DNA from: CAYZJR01 sp964503045
GTDB lineage: Bacteria; Cyanobacteriota; Vampirovibrionia; Obscuribacterales; Obscuribacteraceae
DNA: 64,000 bases
Reading direction: 5' to 3'
NCBI GenBank assembly: GCA_964503045.1
Contig: CAZCZI010000015.1
Coordinates: 75,965 to 139,964, forward strand
A program made the position numbers and the translations under genes. Positions 18,155 to 26,448 of the stretch are shown here, one piece after another; the first letter of the stretch is position 1; every line of letters starts with the position of its first letter. The notes beneath the pieces were generated by a model. That model was not told the origin of the DNA. It saw nothing but the letters and a program-made list of their open reading frames with translations, and made no database searches.

Positions 18155-19888
18155 TTGGAAGAACAAGAGTCCACAACCCCTGTTGATAATGAACAGTCTT
18201 CTGCTGACGAAGATGCTGACGATGGATTGCTGCCGCTTCCGGACATCGGTGATCTCTACTTTGTACTGATTCTAAACCTGACACTATTTACTCGCCCGAC
18301 ATTTCTGTTTGGAGATGGCTCCACAGGCTGGCATCTAGTGACCGGAGAATACATTCTCAAAACAATGAGCGTTCCGCGTCAGGATTTGATGTCTTATACA
18401 TTTCCAGACAAGCAATGGGTTGCTTATGAGTGGTTGTACGACGCGTTCTTAGCCTTGCTCGAAAAGGCAGGCGGCATGAACCTCCTGGCAGTCGCAACCT
18501 CCATAATCATCGGCTACATTTTTTTGCGTCTCTATGACAGATGTCGAAGCTATGCGTGCCCCCTTGCATTGAGTTGTGTGTTTACCCTCGTAGGTGTGCT
18601 GGCAAGCGCCATGCATTGGCTTGTTCGTCCGCATGTAGTAACGCTCTTGGGAGTATTTCTCTATTCGACTCTCTTGGAAGATTTCTATCAGAGTCGAATC
18701 AGCAAGAAGAAACTCATTTTGTGCTTGGCACTATTTATGGTGCTTTGGGTAAATTGCCACCCAGCATTTCTGTTTGGCATTGCAATCACCGGGCTGTACA
18801 TGGTTGTTACGTTCCTGGAGAGCCTGTTGCGCAAAGACCCAATCAGCCGGTTGTCCGCAAAAACCAAAGCAATTTCTCTGGCTATAGCTCTTGCTGTAAT
18901 CGTTCTTGCAAGTCTTCTCAACCCATATGGGTTTCAACTTTATGAATACATCGCTCACTACCTGAAGGGCAGTGCGGTACTTGCCGAGACTGACGAGTTT
19001 CTGTCACCCAATTTCAAAAACAACATTCACGCATTGTGCTTGGAGCTGTTGTTCTTGTTTCTTGCAATTGGTTTGGCGGTATCGAAAAACCGGCCATCGA
19101 TACCCCAATTTTGCCTTACCCTTGTGTTTGCGCATCTGACTCTTTCGGCACAAAGAAACATTCCGCTGTTCTCGATTGTGGTGCTTCCTGTTTTGGGGAA
19201 ACTTTTTGGAGCAAACAAGTCAGAGCCAGAACCAGAATCTGAACCAAAGCAAGAAGCAGCACTGGACCAGGAAACGGCACCTGAACAAGCAGAGACCACA
19301 AATGTTTTGACACGTTATAAGAAAGCTTGGGTATTGTTCGAAGAACAAGAGGCACGTTGCAAGATGCACATCATTGCCTGTGCTTTTGCGCTGGCAATGA
19401 TAGGTTTGGCACTTATGGGTGGCTCAATCGGCGGCAAGAAGATCTTGAAAAGCGGTTGGGATTCAACAAACAAACCGACGACGACTGTTGAATATTTGAA
19501 GGACCATAATCTCGTAGACAAACCAGGATGCAATTTCGATAACTGGGGTGGTTATCTGAGATATCGGCTCGGCAAAAGGGTTTTCATAGACGATCGAGCC
19601 GACTTCTATGGAGAGCCTTTTTACTTCAAGTACAGAGAAATCTCAAACACCTATGCAAAGTGGAAAGACATTCTAAAAGAATACAAAGTAGAGTGGGTTC
19701 TGTTTCCCAACAACAGCAGGGTCGTCATGGTGCTAAACAACGATCCCGAATGGCAGATGGTGTGCGAAGATCCAGCTTCCAAGCTCTTTGTTCGCAAAGA
19801 CTCACTAACTAGTCCTGCGACTTCAGATGCGACACAGAGTCAGTCCCCACCGACAGTGGCGCCGCCATCCGAAAAGCAACGCAACTAG
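18155..19888 (+). CDS. Polytopic membrane protein, paralogue 1 (GT-C-like, uncharacterised)
   Basis: One of three paralogues in 6 kb. The start is a TTG giving an acidic N-terminus (MEEQESTTPVDNEQSSADED) before the first helix. About ten to twelve membrane helices fill residues 30-420. The first large loop carries the family motif FGDGSTGWHLVTGEYIL, then YTFPDKQWVAYEWLYD. Near the C-terminus is a second conserved block, FDNWGGYLRYRLGKRVFIDD plus RADFYGEP, followed by a small soluble part. Uncharacterised families with these two blocks look to me like GT-C-type lipid-linked sugar transferases, but no catalytic role is established. The stop codon shares a palindromic CTAG with the convergent paralogue 2. 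An acidic Glu/Pro repeat (EPEPESEPKQE) lies at about 354-365. Confidence 0.8.
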   Translation: MEEQESTTPVDNEQSSADEDADDGLLPLPDIGDLYFVLILNLTLFTRPTFLFGDGSTGWHLVTGEYILKTMSVPRQDLMSYTFPDKQWVAYEWLYDAFLALLEKAGGMNLLAVATSIIIGYIFLRLYDRCRSYACPLALSCVFTLVGVLASAMHWLVRPHVVTLLGVFLYSTLLEDFYQSRISKKKLILCLALFMVLWVNCHPAFLFGIAITGLYMVVTFLESLLRKDPISRLSAKTKAISLAIALAVIVLASLLNPYGFQLYEYIAHYLKGSAVLAETDEFLSPNFKNNIHALCLELLFLFLAIGLAVSKNRPSIPQFCLTLVFAHLTLSAQRNIPLFSIVVLPVLGKLFGANKSEPEPESEPKQEAALDQETAPEQAETTNVLTRYKKAWVLFEEQEARCKMHIIACAFALAMIGLALMGGSIGGKKILKSGWDSTNKPTTTVEYLKDHNLVDKPGCNFDNWGGYLRYRLGKRVFIDDRADFYGEPFYFKYREISNTYAKWKDILKEYKVEWVLFPNNSRVVMVLNNDPEWQMVCEDPASKLFVRKDSLTSPATSDATQSQSPPTVAPPSEKQRN

Positions 19889-21558
19889 TGTTCGGACTTG
19901 CGCACAAAAAGTTCTGATGCCATATCTTCCTTAACGGGAGGTCCCCAGTTTGGGTTGTTCTTCAACATGGTCGAGATGGCGCTATTACGGGGCATGAGCA
20001 CCCATTGCACCTTTGGCGGAGGATTGCCGTCTTTCTTGGTCGATTTGTAGATTTCACCGTCGAGTTGTTGTTCGGCGCCAGGAAGATTCAAAAAGACAAC
20101 TGTATATTTTGCATAGTACGGTTCACCATAAAACTCGGCCCGGTCATCGATGATAACTCGCTTGCCCGTTGTGTATCTCAGAAATCCGCCCCAATTGTCA
20201 TAGTTGAAGCCGCGCTCAGGATCAAGCTTTCCAGACTCCTGTTGCTCTTTCAAATATGCAAGCGTCGCGCTTGGTTTGTCCTCGGCACTCCAGGTGGAGT
20301 TAAGCACCTTCTTTCCGAACAGTTCGCCATTGTTTAATGCAATGCAGGAAAGGACCAAGAACGTAAGCAGTGAGACAAAGTGCTTGCTGCACAATGCCTC
20401 ATTTTTATCGAATCCTTTCGAAATCTCTTTCCATCTGGTTCGCCACTTCTTCGACAAATTCTGGTTTAAACCCTCCTCTGATTGCTGGGAGTTGTTGGCT
20501 CCGATAGAAACATTGGAGTACAACTGAGCGATCGCGGGCAGAATTACAATGGCGTAAAGCGGCATATTACGCACTGCTGACAGTGCCAGATGTGAAAACG
20601 CCAAACAAGTCAGAAGTCGTGGTAAAGACAGCTTTTGCTTCGAGATAGCCAGTCCAACGATAAACAACGCGAAGAAAATTTCAAGACATACGGGTTGCAG
20701 ATCTCCATGAAAGACAGGGGAAAAGAACTCATGAGTTGCCCCAGCAATCGTCTTGGTTCCCTTCATGTAGTTGAGCATATACTCCTGCAATTCCAATCCA
20801 TAAGGAGTAATGAAGGTGGCGCCCAGACAGCCGAGAAGGCCCACACCCAACACCTTCAGTTTCCTAGCATAACCGGCAAACTGTTGAGTTCCCCTCGTGT
20901 AAACGGCAGCCACGATTGCACTGAAGAGGTTGATGAAAACCAAAACCAGACCGATCAAAAAGGCGGGGTGCATGTTGACCCACAAGATCATAATGACAGT
21001 CAGAGATATAACAAGCTTCTTGCCGCCGATTGTGCCGCGCCAGAAATCTTCGAGCAGCGTAGTGAAGAAATAGACGCCGAAAAATGTGGCTATGTGCGGT
21101 CTCGCCAGAAAGTGCACAGCAGAGATTATGCTGCCAATCAAAACTAAAATGAGGGCAAGCGGGAAACTAGCACCCTCTTTTCGCATTCTCCCGTAAAGGA
21201 GCAACATCAAAGACGCAATGGCACAGCCGACGCAGACTGCAAGCAGGTTCAAGTTGCCCTGGTTCATCTGTACAGGTAGTGCGACGAGTGCGTCAAACAA
21301 CCATTCATATGCAACCCAATGCTTATCCGGAAATGTATAAGACATTAGATCAGTGTGTGGTACGCCATTTTTGAGAATGTATTCGCCGGCCACAAGATGC
21401 CATCCTGTAGAGCCATCGCCGAACAGGAAACAAGGTCTCAAATAAAAGAGAAAGACAAGCACCAGAGGAAATATCACATCTCCCAAGTTCGGCATAAACC
21501 AAATGGCTATGCGATCTGCCTTGCTTAGCTGATCTAGATCGGATGCTGCATCAGACAT
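19885..21558 (-). CDS. Polytopic membrane protein, paralogue 2 (GT-C-like, uncharacterised)
   Basis: 557 residues, clearly homologous over its whole length to the proteins at 18155 and 22416. It has the loop motif FGDGSTGWHLVAGEYILKNG, YTFPDKHWVAYEWLFD, and the C-terminal block FNYDNWGGFLRYTTGKRVII plus DDRAEFYGEP. Ten or more hydrophobic helices lie between. The short N-terminus (MSDAASDLDQLSKADRIAIW) resembles paralogue 3, not the acidic one of paralogue 1. The start codon lies one base after the stop of the WbpD-like acetyltransferase, so the two are co-transcribed and probably translationally coupled. That link is the best evidence for a role in sugar metabolism or transfer. Confidence 0.82.
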   Translation of the reverse strand: MSDAASDLDQLSKADRIAIWFMPNLGDVIFPLVLVFLFYLRPCFLFGDGSTGWHLVAGEYILKNGVPHTDLMSYTFPDKHWVAYEWLFDALVALPVQMNQGNLNLLAVCVGCAIASLMLLLYGRMRKEGASFPLALILVLIGSIISAVHFLARPHIATFFGVYFFTTLLEDFWRGTIGGKKLVISLTVIMILWVNMHPAFLIGLVLVFINLFSAIVAAVYTRGTQQFAGYARKLKVLGVGLLGCLGATFITPYGLELQEYMLNYMKGTKTIAGATHEFFSPVFHGDLQPVCLEIFFALFIVGLAISKQKLSLPRLLTCLAFSHLALSAVRNMPLYAIVILPAIAQLYSNVSIGANNSQQSEEGLNQNLSKKWRTRWKEISKGFDKNEALCSKHFVSLLTFLVLSCIALNNGELFGKKVLNSTWSAEDKPSATLAYLKEQQESGKLDPERGFNYDNWGGFLRYTTGKRVIIDDRAEFYGEPYYAKYTVVFLNLPGAEQQLDGEIYKSTKKDGNPPPKVQWVLMPRNSAISTMLKNNPNWGPPVKEDMASELFVRKSEH

Positions 21559-21559
21559 A

Positions 21560-22042
21560 CTAATGACGAATCACTCGAGATGGGTTTCCCACCACGACGG
21601 CGTGTGCAGGAACATCTTTCAAAACCACGGCTCCCGCGCCAATCATGGCTCTTTCGCCTATTGTTACGTCGCACATGATTACGGCGCCAGAACCAATCGA
21701 TGCTCCGCGCTTCACCAGAGTTTTTCTCACACTCCAGTCTGACTCTGTTTGCAAATCGCCGCTTTCAGTGGTGGCACGCGGCTCACGATCGTTTATGAAC
21801 ATAACGCCGTGTCCTACAAAGACTTCGTCTTCGATAGTCACTCCTTCGCAGATAAACGAGTGACTGGAAATCTTGCACTTAGCGCCGATGATTGCGTTTT
21901 TTTGAATCTCGACAAATGGACCAACTTTTGTCTTTGATCCAATCTCGCAACCGTAGAGATTCACGAAATCGCATATGAATGCGTCATCGGCGATCTTCAC
22001 GTCATCGGCGATCTTCTGTAGAGGTCCTGGACGAAAAGGCAT
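21560..22042 (-). CDS. Hexapeptide-repeat sugar N-acetyltransferase (WbpD/WlbB/FdtC-like)
   Basis: Likely acetylates the 3-amino group of a nucleotide-linked amino sugar, using acetyl-CoA. The 160-residue left-handed beta-helix protein has imperfect hexapeptides from residue 10 to the end (IGSKTKVGPFVEI, VTIEDEVFVGHGVMFIND). The family marks TLVKRGASIGSGAVIMCDV and GAGAVVLKDVPAHAVVVGNP are both present. The loop after FINDREPRA fits WbpD-type enzymes. It is followed at once by membrane paralogue 2. The partners expected for its substrate, an oxidoreductase and a DegT aminotransferase, lie at 32991-35151 on the other strand. The exact sugar cannot be told from sequence. Confidence 0.85.
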   Translation of the reverse strand: MPFRPGPLQKIADDVKIADDAFICDFVNLYGCEIGSKTKVGPFVEIQKNAIIGAKCKISSHSFICEGVTIEDEVFVGHGVMFINDREPRATTESGDLQTESDWSVRKTLVKRGASIGSGAVIMCDVTIGERAMIGAGAVVLKDVPAHAVVVGNPSRVIRH

Positions 22043-22078
22043 GTAACCTCGGCTTTCTCGAATGGTCTGAAATCATAA

Positions 22079-22197
22079 CAGCCCAGGCAGCTATCGCTCA
22101 ATGAATTAGGTAAATACCTCCTTCAAAGAAGCAACAACTACTTTGAAAGCTCCGGCGCGCACTACACGAGCCAAGTACTCGATTTTCATCTCAGCCC
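22079..22197 (-). pseudogene. Relic of GT2 glycosyltransferase 3' end
   Basis: This stretch aligns base for base with 32029-32160, the 3' end of the intact GT2 gene at 32041. It carries scattered substitutions and one 9-base in-frame deletion. Read on the minus strand it still gives IEYLARVVRAGAFKVVVASL. A codon equivalent to Tyr in VFTYWIER has become TAA, so even the tail is broken. It has no start and no catalytic part. This is a dead fragment of a duplicated gene, in the same orientation as its parent. Confidence 0.85.
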
Positions 22198-22215
22198 TTG
22201 GAGCTTGAGCTTGAA

Positions 22216-22252
22216 GGCTCTGCTTGCCGACAATCATGTCTTGGTTTCCAAG
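22216..22252 (+). pseudogene. Relic of Gfo/Idh/MocA oxidoreductase internal fragment
   Basis: 37 bases that match 33242-33278 inside the intact oxidoreductase gene at 35 positions, in the same orientation. The parent segment encodes the strand and loop around the catalytic lysine (HVLVSKP). Just before it, 22197-22215 matches 32283-32301 within the GT2 gene. The two pieces keep the order of the parent locus, so they look like what is left of a larger duplicated segment after deletions. Confidence 0.75.
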
Positions 22253-22256
22253 ACAT

Positions 22257-22287
22257 GATTCGCACAGTCTGCCTTTGTGGAACAAAT
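22257..22287 (+). repeat. 31-base direct repeat, copy 2 (upstream of membrane paralogue 3)
   Basis: Identical to 18060-18090. Here the repeat runs directly into the relic of the acidic N-terminal coding region (from 22290), with the 64-base spacer of copy 1 absent. Confidence 0.85.
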
Positions 22288-22289
22288 AG

Positions 22290-22415
22290 GAAGAAAAAGA
22301 CTCCACAACCACTGTCGATAATGAAGAGTCTTCTGCTGACAGCGAAGATGCTGGAGATGGCGAACGTTTTATTTTAAGTACAGACTCATTAGCCAGGTCC
22401 TGGCTGGATACTGAA
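22290..22415 (+). pseudogene. Disabled N-terminal extension of membrane paralogue 3
   Basis: In the frame of the gene at 22416 the bases from 22290 stay open and encode EEKDSTTTVDNEESSADSED, clearly the counterpart of the acidic N-terminus of paralogue 1 (EEQESTTPVDNEQSSADED). The start codon position of paralogue 1 (TTG) is TAG here at 22287-22289, and no other start codon occurs before the ATG at 22416. The extension is therefore probably no longer translated, although its frame is intact. Confidence 0.75.
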
Positions 22416-24071
22416 ATGTCGCAAGCGGAGACCGAAAGCTCCCAAGCCAAGTCCCTCACCAAAGGTGAGCAGATAGCTGTTTGGTTTTTGCCGAACCTTG
22501 GTGATGTCTTGTTCATTCTCGTGATTGTCTTTTTGATGTGGCTGAAGCCGTCGTTCTTATTTGGAGACGGCTCGACAGGCTGGCATCTATGCGTCGGAGA
22601 CTATGTGCTAAAAAACGGCGTACCTCACCAGGACATCATCTCTTGCACCTTTTCCAATCAACCCTGGGTCGCATACCAATGGCTTTGGGACACTTTTACT
22701 GCATGCATCGTAAATCTCAACAACGGCGATTTGAACTTACTTGCTGTTTGCATGAGCTGCATGATCGCGGCGTTGATGATGCTTCTGTACGATCGTTGTC
22801 GGAAAGAAGGCGCAAGCTTTCCGTTAGCACTTTTGCTTATCCCGCTGGGATGTATCGTAGCGGCGGTGCACTTTCTTGCACGACCTGTAATTTTTAACTT
22901 CTTCGGAATTTACTTCTTTGCCATTTGGCTTGAAGATTATTGGCGCGGTGTGCTGACCGGCAAGAAGTTTGTGCTGCGTATGTCTCTTTTCATGCTGGTT
23001 TGGGTGAATGCGCATCCGGGCTTCATGTTGGGAATCGCGATGTGCGGTCTATACTTAATATGCTCGGCGCTTGCTTGGTTTGTCTCACTGAAATCAAATC
23101 TGAACAGCGTTTACTTGAAACGAGCACAGGTTTTGGGAATTGCTTCGGCTCTATTGACCGTGGAGACATTAGCGACTCCATATGGCATAGAGCTGCATCG
23201 TTATATGAAGGAGAAATTCTTCGGAAACTGGTCTATATCAGGCTCTACACACGAGTACATGCAACCCAACTTCCACGGCGAGTTTCAGCCGCTGTGCCTG
23301 GAGATTTTGATCTTCATGTTCATTTTCGGACTGGCAGTCACCAAATCGAGATTGTCAGTGCCACGCACTCTACTTTCGATTATGTTTATGCATCTGGCAC
23401 TATCGGCGGTGCGCAGCATGCCGCTGTTCGTGATCGTTATACTGCCTGTCATATCACAATTGTTTTCAACCATTTCGATCGGTCCCTTCAATTCAACCTC
23501 CAAGCGGCGGTTTTGGTGGAGCAATGCCCTGGACAAGTGGAACAAGATGCACGTGGGCTACACCGCCAATGAGTTTTTATGCAATAAACACGCTTTGTCG
23601 GTGCTGGTGTTTCTGGTACTCAGTGCTCTGGCATTGAATCATGGCAGACTGCTCGAATCTCAACTGTTTAACTGTACCTGGAGCCCTCAAGACAAGCCGA
23701 CTATGACCTTGGATTATCTCGTCGAACAAGTAAAGTCCGGAACCTTGGATTCGAGTCGCGGCTTCAATTACGATAACTGGGGTGGTTACATCAAGTTCAA
23801 AACCGGCTATCCGGTCACGATAGACGATCGTGCCGACTTCTATGGCGAGCAATTCGTGCTTCGCTACACGATTATTCTTTTGGGCCTGCCTGAGTGGAAG
23901 AAACAGCTCGATGGCGGATTTTTCGAGATCACACAAAAGAAAGGGGCGAACGTGCAGTGGGTGCTGGTTCCCAAAGGAATGAAAATTTCGCAGCTGCTGA
24001 AAGAAGACCCCGACTGGGGAGCCCCGGCAAAGGAAGATCAATGTTCGGAACTGTTCATTCGCAAACAGTAA
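22416..24071 (+). CDS. Polytopic membrane protein, paralogue 3 (GT-C-like, uncharacterised)
   Basis: 551 residues, the third member of the family. It opens with a short polar N-terminus (MSQAETESSQAKSLTKGEQI) like that of paralogue 2. The conserved blocks are FGDGSTGWHLCVGDYVLKNG, then FSNQPWVAYQWLWD, and near the C-terminus FNYDNWGGYIKFKTGYPVTI plus DDRADFYGEQ. Ten or more membrane helices lie between. It is closer to paralogue 2 than to paralogue 1 in both ends. The region upstream is built from relics of other genes of the locus. It converges on the LuxC-like gene, 35 bases away. Predicted role: transfer or handling of lipid-linked sugars at the membrane (inference only). Confidence 0.82.
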   Translation: MSQAETESSQAKSLTKGEQIAVWFLPNLGDVLFILVIVFLMWLKPSFLFGDGSTGWHLCVGDYVLKNGVPHQDIISCTFSNQPWVAYQWLWDTFTACIVNLNNGDLNLLAVCMSCMIAALMMLLYDRCRKEGASFPLALLLIPLGCIVAAVHFLARPVIFNFFGIYFFAIWLEDYWRGVLTGKKFVLRMSLFMLVWVNAHPGFMLGIAMCGLYLICSALAWFVSLKSNLNSVYLKRAQVLGIASALLTVETLATPYGIELHRYMKEKFFGNWSISGSTHEYMQPNFHGEFQPLCLEILIFMFIFGLAVTKSRLSVPRTLLSIMFMHLALSAVRSMPLFVIVILPVISQLFSTISIGPFNSTSKRRFWWSNALDKWNKMHVGYTANEFLCNKHALSVLVFLVLSALALNHGRLLESQLFNCTWSPQDKPTMTLDYLVEQVKSGTLDSSRGFNYDNWGGYIKFKTGYPVTIDDRADFYGEQFVLRYTIILLGLPEWKKQLDGGFFEITQKKGANVQWVLVPKGMKISQLLKEDPDWGAPAKEDQCSELFIRKQ

Positions 24072-24106
24072 CAGACAAGCAGTCGTGACCTGGTGCCGTC
24101 AACAAG

Positions 24107-25336
24107 TTATCGAATGTGCACGAGTTTGGTATATTGGTCAATCAAGTCGAAACCGTCCCACATCCTATGAAATGAGAGAGCCTGCCCAATAGGAACTATT
24201 CGGTCGATTCCTGCGCCATTGGCAGCTTCTGCAAACTTGGTCAAGTCGTTGCGTTCAAATCCAAAATAGGTAAGAGTCTGGATCTTTTTAGTAAGGAGAG
24301 GCAATAGTTGATGCAAGGCATTCAAACCGGAAGAATAGAATGTACCGAAGTTCGAGTGTTTCATTGGCAAAGATAAAAGGGAACCATAATCATCCAAACT
24401 GAGAACGGTAAGCTCGTTGCCCAAAATCGTCGCGCTTTTCACCGATGACTCGATAATGCAATCATAAGTGTTTGTCATTTTCGAAAGCGCAGGTCCGGCA
24501 TCGAGAGTAAATGAGCGTTTCGAAAGGACCTGTGACAGACATTCGAAAAACAGCACTTTTGCTGCATCATTTTCATTGTCTGTTCCACACCAAAATATAT
24601 GCCGTGGTGACGAGCATGCCGCCTGATCGAACCAGTAACTGTCATTGAAGAAGTCATTTGCAAGCGCGATTTTTCTATCATCCGTCAAATTCAAATAGTT
24701 CTTCGAGTCGATTGCCGAAATTGAAAATCTGTCAGGAAATGGGAGATCGCGAGCGCCGGATTTCAACGGATGTTTCCTGATCTCGTCAATCGTCGCATCG
24801 CCTCCCCACATGACCCTGAGATCTGCAATGGAGCAAAGTCGCGAAGTAATCTCTTCGCAATGATCATAACTTATCACCGCAATCGTACTTTGCAACTTGG
24901 GATCATGTTTTTCCAGCACCCGATTGAAAAGTTCACAGATAAGCTCCGTCTGCGGGGCGCGCCGAGACTTGCTCACCCGGACGAGAATTACATTGCCGGT
25001 GACGGCAGAGAGCAACCATGAATAGACGAACATCGTGTCTACATTGGTCGGCGCAAAATGCAACACTCGACCTATAGGCACCCTAACGCAAGTCGCTTCA
25101 CCAGTGGTCTTTGGTCTCATCGAAAGAACATTTGCTCGCCGCATGAAAAATGCAAGCGCTTGCAACTCCGGAAACTCCTTTGCGGCCGGAGCTGTAAATA
25201 ACGACTGAGCAACGTCATCAATCAGCTCGACAAGCGCGCTAGCAAAAGGGTTTTGGCATTGAGCGAATTTGAAGGAATCGCTGAGTTCCGACAGCTCTAC
25301 ATTTTTTTGAAACGGCACGAGTTGTTCTACGATCAT
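24107..25336 (-). CDS. LuxC-like acyl-CoA/acyl-protein reductase
   Basis: Reduces an activated acyl group to the aldehyde with NADPH. I start at the ATG at 25336, which overlaps the stop of the LuxE-like gene (ATGA at 25333-25336). The longer frame to 25453 would run through that gene. The 409-residue protein matches the LuxC family from end to end: RVPIGRVLHFAPTNVDTMFV near 83-102, SKSRRAPQTELICELFN, and the nucleophile region FDQAACSSPRHIFW, where the Cys after Ala-Ala should carry the acyl group. There is no luciferase (luxAB) in the window, so the aldehyde or alcohol has another use. It is the last gene of a nine-gene operon. Confidence 0.9.
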   Translation of the reverse strand: MIVEQLVPFQKNVELSELSDSFKFAQCQNPFASALVELIDDVAQSLFTAPAAKEFPELQALAFFMRRANVLSMRPKTTGEATCVRVPIGRVLHFAPTNVDTMFVYSWLLSAVTGNVILVRVSKSRRAPQTELICELFNRVLEKHDPKLQSTIAVISYDHCEEITSRLCSIADLRVMWGGDATIDEIRKHPLKSGARDLPFPDRFSISAIDSKNYLNLTDDRKIALANDFFNDSYWFDQAACSSPRHIFWCGTDNENDAAKVLFFECLSQVLSKRSFTLDAGPALSKMTNTYDCIIESSVKSATILGNELTVLSLDDYGSLLSLPMKHSNFGTFYSSGLNALHQLLPLLTKKIQTLTYFGFERNDLTKFAEAANGAGIDRIVPIGQALSFHRMWDGFDLIDQYTKLVHIR

Positions 25337-26448
25337 CCGCTTATCTCTTCTGTCTCTTGTCTTGCATATGCATGAACGTTGCTGCAGCCACGTAAGACCG
25401 CATTGGGCACACGTCCTACAACTGAAAATCTCTTTCCGAAACGATTGCAGCAAGAGTCGTCGATTCCTTCAATAACTCCAAGATCTTCAGTGAGAATGGA
25501 GTGTCCAGGATAACTTTTTGGCAGAGCGCTCAGGACTTGAATGACCCCAACCTCACCAGTCTTGCATTGCTGCCACGTGAGCGGGTTTCTTACAATTACA
25601 TCAGCGAAGGCCGGCGCGTAGAGAAAACCATCTTCACCTTCGATAAATATGCTTCCAACTTGCTCGACCATTCCATAGAAATTAAACACCGCCGGAATTC
25701 CGGCAACTCTTTTCAGCCGTTGGTTGAATTCCTTTTTACTGACTTGTTCTTCAATCAAGCGTTTCCAGCCACCGCTGTGTATTAGAATGCTGTTGCTGAG
25801 ATGCGGTGTGATATCACCGACAGCACCATTTTCCAACGAAAGCATGAAGTATTGCCAAACCATGAATGTGAAGCCGTACAAGAAGATACGTTGTCCGGAA
25901 TACTTCGTCAGATACGCTTTTAGTCCATCCTTATTTAAGGTCATGTCTTCGTTTAGAGCGAAGAAGTGATCCCGTCCGAAGTTCATCATGCCTAGTATTG
26001 CAGTTTGGCGGGCGGTCAAACTCGTTCGATCGGCCAAGACTTTTTTGGTGTCGACGATAATCATGGGGCAACGAGTTGATCCCAATTGGCGTTTCATAAT
26101 CGAGGAAAGTGAAAGTGTTTGCAGTCGTGCCGTGTCTTGATCCAGATAGATTTTACTGACTGCTTGTCCTGTGGTGCCGCTCGAGGTGAGAACCTTGAAG
26201 ACATCGCTGCGGGTGACGCTCAATAAGTCTCTTTGCTTAAACAATCCGATAGGAAGATACGGTAAATCGGACAGCATTGCGGCGTCACTGCTGAAGCCAG
26301 GGTAAAGAACCTTCAATACTTTGTCGTAATCAGGGCACTTTTGCCGGTGATGTTCGGACAAACGATTCAATTGCGCAACGAGAATCTGTTCTTTCTCGCT
26401 TTGTCGCAAGCTGTATGGATCAATCTCGATTAGATCCTTGAGTTCCAT
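25333..26448 (-). CDS. LuxE-like acyl-protein synthetase
   Basis: Activates a fatty acid as acyl-AMP and passes it to its own cysteine, then to the LuxC reductase. The 371-residue length and the motifs are those of the LuxE/PaaK-like family: LPYLPIGLFKQRDLLSV near 62-78, the nucleotide loop VLTSSGTTGQAVSKIYLD, and NFYGMVEQVGSIFIE. A cysteine near the C-terminus, in LRGCSNVHAYARQE, is placed like the acylated Cys of LuxE proteins. Its start shares one base with the stop of the AMP-dependent ligase (TAATG at 26448), and its stop overlaps the LuxC start. In Lux systems E and C form a complex; the tight coupling here fits that. Confidence 0.9.
   Translation of the reverse strand: MELKDLIEIDPYSLRQSEKEQILVAQLNRLSEHHRQKCPDYDKVLKVLYPGFSSDAAMLSDLPYLPIGLFKQRDLLSVTRSDVFKVLTSSGTTGQAVSKIYLDQDTARLQTLSLSSIMKRQLGSTRCPMIIVDTKKVLADRTSLTARQTAILGMMNFGRDHFFALNEDMTLNKDGLKAYLTKYSGQRIFLYGFTFMVWQYFMLSLENGAVGDITPHLSNSILIHSGGWKRLIEEQVSKKEFNQRLKRVAGIPAVFNFYGMVEQVGSIFIEGEDGFLYAPAFADVIVRNPLTWQQCKTGEVGVIQVLSALPKSYPGHSILTEDLGVIEGIDDSCCNRFGKRFSVVGRVPNAVLRGCSNVHAYARQETEEISG

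Noticed and set aside
22043..22415. An insertion sequence or integron as the cause of the mosaic
   Set aside because: No transposase, terminal inverted repeats, target duplication or attC-like hairpin is visible. Duplication with deletion explains the fragments.
22106..22516. A 136-codon minus-strand open frame in the scar region
   Set aside because: It runs antisense through the start of membrane paralogue 3 and through relics of several other genes. Only its last third resembles a real protein end (GT2-B), so it is not a gene.
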